DNA from: Rhodoblastus sp964425315
Lineage (GTDB): Bacteria; Pseudomonadota; Alphaproteobacteria; Rhizobiales; Beijerinckiaceae
NCBI GenBank assembly: GCA_964425315.1
Contig: CAYRNB010000003.1
Span: 1-64,000 of the forward strand
Direction: 5' to 3'
DNA: 64,000 nucleotides
In this document: in pieces, positions 26,418 to 35,819 of the stretch
Layout of the letters: each line of letters begins with the position of its first letter
Numbering within the stretch: position 1 is the first letter of the stretch
Notes under the pieces: model-generated
What the model saw: only the letters and a program-made list of their open reading frames with translations
The model's database searches: none
What the model was told of the DNA's origin: nothing
Position numbers and translations under genes: made by a program

Positions 26418-26819
26418 ATGACGACCTTTCAATTTGAGCTCGTCTCGCCGGAAAAGCTGCTTTATTCGGGTGACGTCGAAGCTGTCGTCGTGCCTGGGAT
26501 CGAAGGCGAATTCACGGTCCTGAAGGATCATGCGCCGGTGATGAGCGTGTTGAAGGCGGGCATTCTCCAGTATGACGACGGCGCCAATAAGAAGACCAGG
26601 CTCTTCGTTCGCGGGGGCTTCGCCGATGTCTCGCCGGCGGGACTGACCATTCTGGCCGAGACGGCGACGCCAATCGAACAGTTCGACGCCGCCCAGCTCG
26701 CGGCAGAAATCCAGAACGCCGAGGAAGACCTGGCCGACGCCACGACTTCGGAAGCCAGGAAGCTCGCCGCCGAGAAGCTCAGCCAGCTCAACGAACTGAA
26801 GGACGCGCTGAACGTTTGA
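26418..26819 (+). CDS. atpC: ATP synthase F1 epsilon subunit
   Basis: Inhibitory and coupling subunit of F1. The 133-residue protein shows FQFELVSPEKLLYSGDVEAVVVPGIEGEFTVL, the beta-sandwich signature, then LFVRGGFADVSPAGLTILAE and the C-terminal helical hairpin. ATG 26418 is preferred over an in-frame TTG twelve bases upstream. It is last in the operon; its stop is only 9 bp from the convergent ubiG stop, with no separate terminator. Confidence 0.96.
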   Translation: MTTFQFELVSPEKLLYSGDVEAVVVPGIEGEFTVLKDHAPVMSVLKAGILQYDDGANKKTRLFVRGGFADVSPAGLTILAETATPIEQFDAAQLAAEIQNAEEDLADATTSEARKLAAEKLSQLNELKDALNV

Positions 26820-26828
26820 CCTGAGCGC

Positions 26829-27605
26829 TCACGCCGGCCGCTCCAGGGCGATCATGTAATTTACGTCCATAGCGCCCGACAGGCGCCATTCGTCGCGCAG
26901 GGGATGATAGACGATCCCGGCGCGATCGATTTCCGCCAGTCCCGCTTCTTTCAGCGGCTTCAGGACTTGTTCCGGCGTCAGGAATTTCGTCCAGTCGTGG
27001 GTGCCCTTTTCCACCCAGCCTAAAACATATTCGGCGCCCACTATGGCCAGGGCGTAAGATTTTAGGGTGCGGTTCAGAGTCGCGCCGACGAAAAGTCCGC
27101 CGGGCCGAACGAGGGCGGCTGCGGCGCGCAAAAAACCGTCGACGTGCGCCACATGCTCCAGGACTTCCATGGCGAGGACGGCGTCGAACGTCTCGCCCGT
27201 TTCCGCCAAAGCTTCTACGGTCGTGGAGCGATAATCGATCGACAGTCCTCCCGCTTCGGCATGGCGGCGGGCGACGGCGATATTTTCCTCTGCGGGATCG
27301 ATTCCCGTGATCTGCGCGCCGAGTAGCGCCAAGGGCTCCGATAAAAGCCCGCCGCCGCAGCCGAGATCGGCGATGCGCAATCCGGCAAGCGGCTTTTCCG
27401 CCTTGCGGTCGCGTGGTTTTGTCCCGTCGGGAAAATGCCCACAAAAGAGATTGCGCAAATATTTGATCCGCACGGGATTGAGCCGGTGGAGCGCGCGTTG
27501 CGGGCCGCGCGCATCCCACCACTGGTCGCCGAGTCTGGCGAAGCGCGCCAACTCCTGCGCGTCGACGCTTGTCCCCGCCGCCGTCGCGTTTTCCGCCATT
27601 TTCAA
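26829..27605 (-). CDS. ubiG: Ubiquinone biosynthesis O-methyltransferase
   Basis: SAM-dependent methyltransferase acting at two O-methylation steps of ubiquinone synthesis. The 258-residue protein has a clear class I SAM motif IADLGCGGGLLSEPLA, then TGIDPAEENIAVARRHA, and the UbiG-type opening EL-ARFARLGDQWWDARGPQRALHRLNPVRIKYL. MEVLEHVAHVDGFLRAAAALVRPGGL is the post-III region. The start may be 27605 or ATG 27599. It is divergent from lysC and convergent with atpC. Confidence 0.95.
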   Translation of the reverse strand: MKMAENATAAGTSVDAQELARFARLGDQWWDARGPQRALHRLNPVRIKYLRNLFCGHFPDGTKPRDRKAEKPLAGLRIADLGCGGGLLSEPLALLGAQITGIDPAEENIAVARRHAEAGGLSIDYRSTTVEALAETGETFDAVLAMEVLEHVAHVDGFLRAAAALVRPGGLFVGATLNRTLKSYALAIVGAEYVLGWVEKGTHDWTKFLTPEQVLKPLKEAGLAEIDRAGIVYHPLRDEWRLSGAMDVNYMIALERPA

Positions 27606-27712
27606 GCCTCAAAAGTCCTTTGTGACGAAGGCGTTGACACTCGTCGCGCGCCCCGTCATGTATAGCCGTCCCGTGCGTGCGGGACCAATTTTCGCGATCA
27701 TTCTAGGGCAAT

Positions 27713-28948
27713 ATGGCGCGTCTTGTCATGAAATTCGGCGGCACGTCCGTCGCCAATGTCGATCGAATCCGTAATGTGGCGCGTCACGTCAAACGCGAGG
27801 TCGACGCCGGTTTCGAGGTCGCCGTTGTGGTGTCGGCCATGTCCGGCAAAACCAATGAGCTGGTTGGCTGGGTCAATGACGCCGACAAGCATTGCGATCA
27901 GCGCGAATATGACGCCGTCGTCGCCTCGGGCGAGCAGGTGACGTCCGGCCTGCTCGCCATCGTCCTGCAGGAAATGGGCGTTCCGGCGCGCTCCTGGCAG
28001 GGGTGGCAGATTCCGCTCGAGACCGACGACGCCCATGGATCGGCGCGCATCGCCAGGATCGATGGCGGGGGGCTGATCGAGGGATTCGGCCGCAAGGAGG
28101 TCGCGGTGATCGCCGGCTTTCAAGGGATAAACCCGGCGACCGGCCGCATTGCGACCCTGGGGCGCGGCGGCTCGGATACCAGCGCCGTCGCCATCGCCGC
28201 CGCAATCAAGGCGGATCGCTGCGACATCTACACGGACGTGGACGGCGTCTACACCACAGATCCGCGCGTCGTGTCCAAGGCGCGCCGGCTCGACAAGATC
28301 GCTTTTGAGGAAATGCTGGAACTGGCCTCTCTGGGGGCTAAGGTGCTGCAGGTGCGCTCGGTTGAAATGGCCATGGTCCATGGAGTGAAGACTTTCGTGC
28401 GCTCGTCCTTCGACGATCCCGAAAACCCGGGGTCCGGCACCTTGATTTGTGGCGAGGAGGATATTGTGGAAGAGCAGGTCGTGACCGGAATCGCCTTTTC
28501 CAAGGACGAGGCGCAGATCACTTTGCGCAGGGTCGCCGACAAGCCGGGTGTCGCCGCCGCGATCTTTCAGCCTCTGGCGCAGGCCAACATCAATGTCGAC
28601 ATGATCATCCAGGTCATCTCGGACGATCAGGCGAGCACCGACATCACCTTCACCGTGCCGGCGGCCGAATTCGAGCGCGCGCGCGCCGTGCTTGAGGGCG
28701 TCAAGGCGTCCATCGGCTTTTCCAATCTGCAATCCTCGACCGATGTGGTGAAAATTTCGGCGATCGGCGTCGGCATGCGCAGCCATGCCGGCGTTGCGGC
28801 GGCGGCTTTTCGGGCGCTGGCCGACAAGGGGATCAACATTCGCGCCATCACCACTTCGGAGATCAAATTCTCGGTGCTGATCGACGCGGCCTATACCGAG
28901 CTGGCGGTGCGCACGCTGCATTCGCTTTACGGCCTCGACAAAGCATGA
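27713..28948 (+). CDS. lysC: Aspartate kinase
   Basis: Phosphorylates aspartate, the first step to lysine, threonine and methionine. The 411-residue protein starts MARLVMKFGGTSVANVDRI with the kinase KFGGTS motif. It continues with GRGGSDTSAVAIAAAI and DVDGVYTTDPR, and ends with two ACT domains (about residues 265-410) that sense lysine/threonine. It is a monofunctional enzyme of normal length. The 107-bp divergent spacer with ubiG contains a TTGACA at 27634-27639 and a TATAG 21 bp later, so the promoter match is imperfect. Confidence 0.97.
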   Translation: MARLVMKFGGTSVANVDRIRNVARHVKREVDAGFEVAVVVSAMSGKTNELVGWVNDADKHCDQREYDAVVASGEQVTSGLLAIVLQEMGVPARSWQGWQIPLETDDAHGSARIARIDGGGLIEGFGRKEVAVIAGFQGINPATGRIATLGRGGSDTSAVAIAAAIKADRCDIYTDVDGVYTTDPRVVSKARRLDKIAFEEMLELASLGAKVLQVRSVEMAMVHGVKTFVRSSFDDPENPGSGTLICGEEDIVEEQVVTGIAFSKDEAQITLRRVADKPGVAAAIFQPLAQANINVDMIIQVISDDQASTDITFTVPAAEFERARAVLEGVKASIGFSNLQSSTDVVKISAIGVGMRSHAGVAAAAFRALADKGINIRAITTSEIKFSVLIDAAYTELAVRTLHSLYGLDKA

Positions 28949-29248
28949 AAAAGCGCTTTCGTGCTTCCCTTGACGGGAATTTTCGCGCAAAGACACAATA
29001 GTCGACAAAGAAATTTGGTTTTGGCGGCTAAAGCGGCAGCGAAAGGGGTGGAAGCCGCCTTTTCGAAAAAACGCCGCGAATTCAGGAAATCCAGAGCCGT
29101 CCGCGATTCGGCCGGGCCGCGGACGGCGATGCGCCTCGCGCTTGCGGTCTGAACCTTGCATCCCGTATAGGGACGCGGGCGGCGAGGGAATCGCAAAGTC
29201 TAACTGGGAAGCGCGCCTTGCTGCGCGTTTCCGGACAGGATTGGGAAC
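28949..29248. other. 300-bp intergenic region between lysC and ptsP
   Basis: No convincing gene. A weak promoter-like pair, TTGACG (28970-28975) and CACAAT (28994-28999) with an 18-nt spacer, lies just after lysC and could drive ptsP. The rest has ordinary base composition with a Lys/Arg-rich out-of-frame reading. No terminator was seen. Confidence 0.5.
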
Positions 29249-31513
29249 ATGCGCGGCGTTATGGGCGGACCTCGTCTGCTGCTGCGCCGGCTCCGCGAGG
29301 TCATGGCGGAGCCGGTGAGCGCCCAGGCGCGTCTGGACCGGATCGTCGTCCATATCGCTGCCAATATGGTGGCGGAGGTCTGCTCCGTTTATGTGTTGCG
29401 TTCCGACGGCGAGCTCGAGCTTTACGCTACCGAAGGCCTGAACCGCGAGGCGGTTCACCTCACCACCATGAGCACCAAGGAAGGTCTGGTCGGTCTGATC
29501 GCCGAAAAGGCGGAGCCGCTGGCGCTTGCTGACGCCCAAGCCCACCCGGCCTTTTCCTACAAGCCGGAAACGGGCGAGGAAATTTACCAATCCTTCCTCG
29601 GCGTGCCGATCTTGCGTGGCGGCAACACGCTCGGCGTTCTAGTCGTGCAGAATCGCGCCCGTCGCGCCTATTCGGAGGAGGAAGTCGAGGCGCTGCAGAC
29701 GACGGCCATGCTTCTGGCCGAAATGATCGCGTCCGGCGAGCTGCAGTCCATCGCCCAGCCCGGCCAAAGCTTCAGCCTGCAAAAGCCGATGGCTTTGACC
29801 GGCGCTCCGCTCAGTGAGGGCGTCGGACTCGGCCATGTTGTGCTGCATGAGCCGCGAATTGTGGTGAAGCAACTCGTGGCCGAGGACCCGCAGGCGGAAA
29901 TGCGGCGGCTCGACCAGGCCATCCACGCCATGCGCCAACAGATCGACCAGTTGATCGCGCGCGGCGACCGCTATGGGGCGGGCGAGCACCGCGACGTGCT
30001 GGAGACGGTGCGCATGTTCGCCAATGATCGCGGGTGGCTGCGGCGATTGCGCGAGGCGCTCGAGTCCGGCCTCACCGCGGAAGCGGCGGTCGAGCGCGTG
30101 CAAAATGACGCGCGCGCCAAATTGCAGCGCCAGACCGATCCCTATTTGCGCGAAAGGCTGCACGATCTCGACGATCTGGCCAATCGGCTGCTGCAACAGC
30201 TCACCGGCCGGGGCGTGCCGCATGGCGGCGCCCTGCCGCCCAATTCCATTTTGGTGGCGCGCAATATGGGCCCGGCGGCGCTGCTCGAATATGACCGCTC
30301 CAACCTCCGCGGCCTCGTCCTGGAGGATGGCGGCCCGAGCAGTCATGTCGCCATTATCGCGCGCGCCCTCGGCGTTCCGGCGATCGGCGAGGCGCCCAAT
30401 ATCACGGATCTGGTCGAAACCGGCGACGCCATCATTGTCGATGGCGGCTCCGGCGAGCTGCAGTTGCGCCCGACGCCGGATGTCGAGGCGGCCTATGGCG
30501 AGAAGGCGCGGCTGCGCGCGCGCCGGCAGGAGCAATATCACAAATTGCGGGACGCTCCCGCCGTCACCCGCGACGGCGTCAAGATCGACCTGCATATGAA
30601 CGCCGGGCTGCTGATCGACTGCCACCATGTCGTGGAAGTGGGCGCGCAGTCGATCGGCTTGTTCCGCACCGAACTGCAATTCATGGTGGCGTCGACCTTC
30701 CCGCGCCTCTCCGAGCAATATGCGCTTTACCGCAAGGTGATCGAGGCCACGGAAGGACGGCCGGTGACCTTCCGCACTCTCGACATCGGCTCGGACAAGG
30801 TCCTGCCCTATATGGCCACGCTCGAGGAGGAAAATCCGGCGCTCGGCTGGCGCGCGATCCGGATCGGCCTCGACCGTCCCGGCTTGTTGCGCATGCAATT
30901 GCGCGCGATGCTGCGAGCGGGCGCGGGGCTTGAAATGCGCATCATGTTCCCGATGGTGGCGAGCACGGCTGAATTCCGGCAGGCCAAGGACATTTGCGAA
31001 CGCGAATTGGAGTTCCTGCGCCGGCACGATTACGAACTGCCCGACGCGCTGAAGCTCGGCGTGATGGTCGAAGTGCCGGCGCTGCTTTGGCAGCTCGATG
31101 AAATCTGCGCCGAGGCCGATTTCCTCTCCGTCGGCTCCAACGACCTGACGCAATATCTTTTCGCCGCCGACCGCGACAACAAGCGCGTCTCGGCGCGTTT
31201 CGACACGCTTTCTCCGGCCAGCCTGCGCGCGTTGAAATCGATCGTCGACGCCGCCGCGCGCCATGGGGCGCCTGTCACGCTCTGCGGTGAAATGGGCGGC
31301 AAGCCGCTGGAGGCGATCGCTTTGGCGGCGATCGGCTATCGCGGCCTCTCGATGAGCGGCTCCGCGATCGGGCCGGTCAAGGCGGCGATCCTTGCCTGCG
31401 ACCTCGCGGCGACTCGGGATTTCCTGATGCCGCTGATCGACGAACCGGACGGCAGGGCGTCGCTGCGCCGAGAATTTCAGAATTTTGTCGAAGAGAGCGG
31501 CGTGCCGCTTTAG
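29249..31513 (+). CDS. ptsP: Phosphoenolpyruvate-protein phosphotransferase PtsP (nitrogen PTS enzyme I)
   Basis: Enzyme I of the nitrogen-related PTS, which passes phosphate from PEP to NPr and then EIIA-Ntr. The 754-residue protein has an N-terminal GAF domain (about residues 25-165) that senses glutamine/2-oxoglutarate in homologues. Next come the PEP-utiliser N-terminal domain and the phospho-His loop GGPSSHVAIIARALGVPAIG. The PEP-binding barrel has GLFRTELQFM, FRTLDIGSDK, MIMFPMVAS-type segments and CGEMGG. The usual partner lysC lies upstream, a conserved Rhizobiales linkage. Confidence 0.95.
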   Translation: MRGVMGGPRLLLRRLREVMAEPVSAQARLDRIVVHIAANMVAEVCSVYVLRSDGELELYATEGLNREAVHLTTMSTKEGLVGLIAEKAEPLALADAQAHPAFSYKPETGEEIYQSFLGVPILRGGNTLGVLVVQNRARRAYSEEEVEALQTTAMLLAEMIASGELQSIAQPGQSFSLQKPMALTGAPLSEGVGLGHVVLHEPRIVVKQLVAEDPQAEMRRLDQAIHAMRQQIDQLIARGDRYGAGEHRDVLETVRMFANDRGWLRRLREALESGLTAEAAVERVQNDARAKLQRQTDPYLRERLHDLDDLANRLLQQLTGRGVPHGGALPPNSILVARNMGPAALLEYDRSNLRGLVLEDGGPSSHVAIIARALGVPAIGEAPNITDLVETGDAIIVDGGSGELQLRPTPDVEAAYGEKARLRARRQEQYHKLRDAPAVTRDGVKIDLHMNAGLLIDCHHVVEVGAQSIGLFRTELQFMVASTFPRLSEQYALYRKVIEATEGRPVTFRTLDIGSDKVLPYMATLEEENPALGWRAIRIGLDRPGLLRMQLRAMLRAGAGLEMRIMFPMVASTAEFRQAKDICERELEFLRRHDYELPDALKLGVMVEVPALLWQLDEICAEADFLSVGSNDLTQYLFAADRDNKRVSARFDTLSPASLRALKSIVDAAARHGAPVTLCGEMGGKPLEAIALAAIGYRGLSMSGSAIGPVKAAILACDLAATRDFLMPLIDEPDGRASLRREFQNFVEESGVPL

Positions 31514-31572
31514 CCTCTCCTTTCGCGCCTTCAAGCCATGCGCGGCCGGTTAAGGTCGCCGGATCCTTACCT

Positions 31573-32655
31573 ATGCTGCCGCCGGAAAAACTCGACCTCA
31601 TTCTTCGCCGCCGCGACGAGATCGGCCATCGCCTGTCGGAGGGCGTCGATTCGAGCGCTTTTTCCGCGCTTTCGCGCGAATTGGCGGAACTGGAGCCGGT
31701 CGCCGAAGCGGTCCTGGCCTTTCGCGCCCTGGCCGGGGAAATCGCCGGGCTGGAGGAGCTTTGCGCCGATGCGGCGGCCGAGCCGGAAATGCGGGCGCTG
31801 GCGGAAGAAGAATTGCCGGACCTCAAGCTCAAACTGGCCGAGGCGGAAAAAAACCTCCGCCTGGCGCTGCTGCCGCGCGACGCCGCCGACGAAAAGGGCG
31901 CGATCCTGGAAATTCGCGCCGGGACCGGCGGCGACGAGGCGGCCCTTTTCGCCGGCGATCTCTTCCGCATGTATCAAAAATACGCCGAGCGGCGTGGCTG
32001 GAGTTTCGAGCTCATTTCCGCCAGTGAGGGAACCGCGGGCGGTTTTAAGGAAATCATCGCCCGTGTGAGCGGCAGGGGCGTCTTTGCGCGGCTGAAATTC
32101 GAAAGCGGCGCGCACCGCGTGCAGCGCGTTCCCGTGACGGAGACGCAGGGACGCATTCATACGTCCGCCGCCACCGTCGCGGTTCTGCCGGAGGCGGCGG
32201 AGGTCGATCTCGCCATCAACGACGCCGATCTGCGCATCGACACCATGCGTTCGGGGGGCGCCGGCGGCCAGCATGTGAACAAGACCGAATCGGCGATCCG
32301 CATCACCCATATTCCCACCGGCCTTGCGGTGGTGATGCAGGAGGAGCGCTCGCAGCATCGCAACAAGGCCAAGGCCATGGAATTGCTGCGTTCGCGCCTG
32401 TTCGACCTCGAACGCCATAAACTCGACTCGGCCCGCGCCGCCGACCGCAAGGCGCAAGTCGGCTCGGGCGACCGGTCCGAACGCATCCGCACCTATAACT
32501 TCCCCCAAGGGCGAGTCACCGATCACCGCATCAATCTGACGCTGTACAAGATCGAAAAGGTGATGGAGGGCGAAGCGCTCGACGAGATTCTGGACGCGCT
32601 GATCGCCGATCATCAGGCGCGGCTCCTGGCGGCGAGCGACGAGCAAACGGCTTGA
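31573..32655 (+). CDS. prfA: Peptide chain release factor 1
   Basis: Class I release factor reading UAA and UAG. The 360-residue protein has the domain-3 GGQ motif at residues 231-233 within RSGGAGGQHVNKTESAIRI. The preceding GTGGDEAALFAGDLFRMY and HRVQRVPVTE also fit. Length is typical. It lies 59 bp downstream of ptsP on the same strand. prmC (hemK), which often follows prfA, is absent here; a sugar-nucleotide gene follows instead. Confidence 0.97.
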   Translation: MLPPEKLDLILRRRDEIGHRLSEGVDSSAFSALSRELAELEPVAEAVLAFRALAGEIAGLEELCADAAAEPEMRALAEEELPDLKLKLAEAEKNLRLALLPRDAADEKGAILEIRAGTGGDEAALFAGDLFRMYQKYAERRGWSFELISASEGTAGGFKEIIARVSGRGVFARLKFESGAHRVQRVPVTETQGRIHTSAATVAVLPEAAEVDLAINDADLRIDTMRSGGAGGQHVNKTESAIRITHIPTGLAVVMQEERSQHRNKAKAMELLRSRLFDLERHKLDSARAADRKAQVGSGDRSERIRTYNFPQGRVTDHRINLTLYKIEKVMEGEALDEILDALIADHQARLLAASDEQTA

Positions 32656-32787
32656 TCCGGGGCGGAGGCGTCCATAGCGCCTATTGAGGATTCGGTCATT
32701 TCAATAGGATAGGATAGAGACGGTGTGGCCAGCTTTTGCTTTCGTCGCCTTTGCGGCGATGGGACCGGCGGTCCAAACGAGGGGCGC

Positions 32788-34200
32788 ATGAAAAAGATCG
32801 TTCCGGTCATCATGTGCGGCGGCGCGGGCACGCGGGTGTGGCCGGCCTCGCGCGAGACCATGCCCAAGCAGTTCATTCCTCTGCTGGGAAAATTGTCGAC
32901 CTTCCAGGAGACATTGTTGCGGCTCGACCCGGAAATATTCGACGAGCCGGCAATTGTCACCAACCACGACTATCGCTTTCTGGCCCAGGAGCAGATGGCG
33001 CAGATCGGCGTCAAGGGCGCGATCCTGCTGGAGCCGGAGCGGCGCGATTCGGCCGCGGCCGTCGCGGTCGCCTGCGAACTGGCGGCAGAGCGGGCGCAGG
33101 ACGCCGTCGTCGCGGTCTTCGCCGCTGATCATGTCGTGCGCAAGGTCGAGGTTTTTCGGGCGCTTTGCCGCAAGGCGGCAGACGCTGCGGCGCAGGGCTT
33201 TATCGTCACGCTCGGCATCAAGCCGACGGGCCCGTCTGTCGGCTATGGCTATATTCGTCCCGGCGTCATCGTCGCCGCCGAGGCCGGCGTCGCCAAAGTC
33301 GAAGCCTTTGTGGAAAAGCCGGATCTCCCAACCGCCGAAAAATATATCGAACAGGGCTATTTGTGGAATTCCGGCAATTTCTTCTTCCGCGTCGACGTGA
33401 TGCGTGACGAAATCGCCAGATTCGAGCCGGAAATCGCCGAGGCCGCGGCGCATGCCTACGCCAAGGCCAAGGTCGATCTCGGCTTCCTGTCGCTCGATAA
33501 AGAGTCCTTTTCGCGCGCGCCGAAAACGTCGATCGATTATGCGGTGATGGAGCGCACCTCTCATGCGGCGGTGATTCCCGCCGACATAGGCTGGTCGGAC
33601 GTCGGCAATTGGCAGGCTGTCTGGGAGCTGTCAGAGCGCGATGAACACGGCAATTCCATACGCGGCCACGGCATGGTGATCGACGGCCGCAACGTGCATG
33701 TGCGCTCCGACGACGCATTGACCGCGGTGCTCGGCGTCGACGACGTGATCGTCATCACCACCGACGACGCGGTTCTCGTCCTCGGCGCGCAGCATGGCGA
33801 CAAGGTCAAGCAATTGGTCGATGAACTGAAGCGCCGCAAGCGCAAGGAGGCGCAGGAGCATCGTCGTATTTACCGGCCCTGGGGCTATTACCAGTCGATC
33901 GACGGCGGCGACCGCTATCAGGTCAAGCGCATTGTGGTGAAGCCGGGGGGAAGACTATCACTGCAAAAGCACTTTCATCGCGCCGAACATTGGGTGGTGG
34001 TGCGCGGATCGGCCGAAGTGACGCGCGACGACGAGGTGAAAATGGTGCATGAGAACGAATCGATCTATCTGCCGATCGGATCGGTGCACCGCCTTGCGAA
34101 TCCGGGCAAGATCGATCTCGAATTAATCGAGGTGCAGACTGGCTCCTATCTCGGCGAAGACGACATCGTGCGCATTGAGGACGTCTATCACCGCCCGTGA
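32788..34200 (+). CDS. manC: Mannose-1-phosphate guanylyltransferase / mannose-6-phosphate isomerase (type II)
   Basis: Makes GDP-mannose for exopolysaccharide or LPS sugars. ATG 32788 gives 470 residues, the length of bifunctional ManC/AlgA/XanB proteins. The pyrophosphorylase signature GGAGTRVWPASRETMPKQF lies at residues 11-29; FVEKPDLPTAEKY and LWNSGNFFFRVD follow. The C-terminal cupin domain has RPWGYY, VKPGGRLSLQKHFHRAEHWVVV and the phosphomannose-isomerase His pattern. One departure from consensus is V for L in GTR-V-WP. It is followed by a phosphomannomutase gene. Confidence 0.93.
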   Translation: MKKIVPVIMCGGAGTRVWPASRETMPKQFIPLLGKLSTFQETLLRLDPEIFDEPAIVTNHDYRFLAQEQMAQIGVKGAILLEPERRDSAAAVAVACELAAERAQDAVVAVFAADHVVRKVEVFRALCRKAADAAAQGFIVTLGIKPTGPSVGYGYIRPGVIVAAEAGVAKVEAFVEKPDLPTAEKYIEQGYLWNSGNFFFRVDVMRDEIARFEPEIAEAAAHAYAKAKVDLGFLSLDKESFSRAPKTSIDYAVMERTSHAAVIPADIGWSDVGNWQAVWELSERDEHGNSIRGHGMVIDGRNVHVRSDDALTAVLGVDDVIVITTDDAVLVLGAQHGDKVKQLVDELKRRKRKEAQEHRRIYRPWGYYQSIDGGDRYQVKRIVVKPGGRLSLQKHFHRAEHWVVVRGSAEVTRDDEVKMVHENESIYLPIGSVHRLANPGKIDLELIEVQTGSYLGEDDIVRIEDVYHRP

Positions 34201-34225
34201 TCCCGCCAAAGTCGACGCCAGCGCG

Positions 34226-34271
34226 GCGAAACAATCCGCCATCCGCCCAGCGGCTTCATGGATTGCTTCGC
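34226..34271. repeat. Extragenic palindromic element (translated as 'ASEAKQS')
   Basis: GCGAAACAATCC (34226-34237) and GGATTGCTTCGC (34260-34271) form an inverted repeat with one mismatch around a 22-nt loop. On the minus strand it continues upstream as GTCATTGCGAGCGAAGCG. This is the familiar dispersed extragenic element of Rhizobiales and Rickettsiales, recognised by its mis-translation ASEAKQS. It lies between manC and the phosphomannomutase gene. Confidence 0.7.
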
Positions 34272-34308
34272 TTCGCTCGCAATGACAGTCTTTGATGAAG
34301 AGAAATCG

Positions 34309-35808
34309 ATGTTTCCCAAACCCGTCTCCGACCTGACGCCCAACACATTCGAATATGAACGTTTGCCGTTGGTGAAACCGACCGGCTTTCGCGAATATGA
34401 CGCGCGCTGGCTGTTCGGCTCGGAACTCAATCTGATGGGCGTGCAGGCGCTCGGCCTCGGTCTTGCGGCTCTGCTCCACGAAATGGGGATCAAGCCGCGC
34501 CTTGCGACGGGGCACGACTACCGCGCTTACTCCGCCTCGATCAAACAGGCGCTGATCTGCGGCCTGATGGCCGGCGGCGTCGAAGTGGTCGATATCGGCC
34601 TCGCCCTGTCGCCCATGGCCTATTTCGCTCAATTCGCCCTCGACTGCCCGGCCGTGGCCATGGTCACCGCCTCGCATAACGACAATGGCTGGACCGGGGT
34701 GAAAATGGGGGCGCAGCGGCCGGTCACGTTCGGGCCGTCCGAAATGGCCCGCTTGCGCGACATCGTTCTGGGCGGCCGATACCAGGCGAGGCCCGGCGGG
34801 TCTTACGTTTTTGTCGAGAATTTTGGCAAAACCTATCTCGACGACCTCGCCAGCCATGCGAAACTCAGCCGCAAGCTCAAGGTCGTCGCCGCCTGCGGCA
34901 ATGGCACGGCGGGCGCCTATGCGCCGGAATTGTTCGAGCGGCTGGGCTGCGACGTCGTCTCGCTGGACGCCACGCCCGACTTCAATTTCCCGCGCTATAA
35001 TCCCAATCCCGAAGACCTGCAGATGCTGCACGCCATGGCGGACAAGGTGCGCGAGACGGGCGCCGACATCGGCCTCGGTTTCGATGGCGACGGCGACCGT
35101 TGCGGCGTCGTGGACAATCGGGGCGAAGAAATTTTCGCCGACAAGATCGGGGTGATGCTGGCTCGGGACCTGTCGAAAATTCATCCCAACCCGACCTTTG
35201 TCGTCGATGTGAAGTCGACCGGCCTTTTTGGCAGCGATTCCGTCCTCAAGGCGCAAGGGGTCAAGGTGGACTACTGGAAGACCGGCCATTCCTATATCAA
35301 GCGTCGCGTCACCGAATTGAACGCCTTGGCCGGTTTCGAGAAGTCGGGCCATTTCTTCTTCAACGCGCCGATCGGGCGCGGCTATGACGACGGGCTGCTC
35401 ACCGCAATTCACGTGCTGGAAATGCTTGATCGCAATCCGGGAAAGAGCATGGCCGAGCTTTACGCCGAATTGCCGAAAACCTGGGGCTCGCCGACCATGT
35501 CGCCACATTGCGACGACGAAATAAAATATGACGTGATCGAAAAAGTCACGGCGCGGCTGCAGGCCATGCAGGCGGCGGGCGAAAAAATCATCGGACAGAA
35601 GATCTCAGGGCTCGTGACGGTCAACGGCGCGCGCGTCATGGTCGAGGACGGCAGCTGGGGGCTCATCCGCGCCTCCTCAAACAAACCGGAACTGGTGGTC
35701 GTGGTGGAGAGCCCGACCTCCGAGGACAATATGCGCGCCATGTTCAAAGCTATGGACGCCGTCTTGCGCGAAAATCCGGAAGTCGGCGCTTATAACCAAT
35801 CGATTTGA
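34309..35808 (+). CDS. Phosphomannomutase/phosphoglucomutase
   Basis: Alpha-D-phosphohexomutase that interconverts the 6- and 1-phosphates of mannose or glucose, feeding ManC. ATG 34309, preceded by GAAGAGA, gives 499 residues. The phosphoserine loop TASHNDNGWTGVKMG has the reactive Ser122. The metal loop is GFDGDGDRCGVVD, the sugar-binding loop is in GLITAIH-type GYDDGLLTAIHVLEML, and the phosphate loop is RASSNKPELVVVVES. The typical length is about 460-500. Homology supports the manB or algC/pgmG family; the preferred sugar is not certain, so no symbol is assigned. Confidence 0.92.
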   Translation: MFPKPVSDLTPNTFEYERLPLVKPTGFREYDARWLFGSELNLMGVQALGLGLAALLHEMGIKPRLATGHDYRAYSASIKQALICGLMAGGVEVVDIGLALSPMAYFAQFALDCPAVAMVTASHNDNGWTGVKMGAQRPVTFGPSEMARLRDIVLGGRYQARPGGSYVFVENFGKTYLDDLASHAKLSRKLKVVAACGNGTAGAYAPELFERLGCDVVSLDATPDFNFPRYNPNPEDLQMLHAMADKVRETGADIGLGFDGDGDRCGVVDNRGEEIFADKIGVMLARDLSKIHPNPTFVVDVKSTGLFGSDSVLKAQGVKVDYWKTGHSYIKRRVTELNALAGFEKSGHFFFNAPIGRGYDDGLLTAIHVLEMLDRNPGKSMAELYAELPKTWGSPTMSPHCDDEIKYDVIEKVTARLQAMQAAGEKIIGQKISGLVTVNGARVMVEDGSWGLIRASSNKPELVVVVESPTSEDNMRAMFKAMDAVLRENPEVGAYNQSI

Positions 35809-35819
35809 GGAGAGGGGCC

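Noticed and set aside
27634..27666. Consensus promoter for lysC
   Set aside because: TTGACA is perfect but the TATAGC lies 21 bp away, too far for a normal sigma-70 site; alternatives at 18-19 bp have poor -10 boxes.
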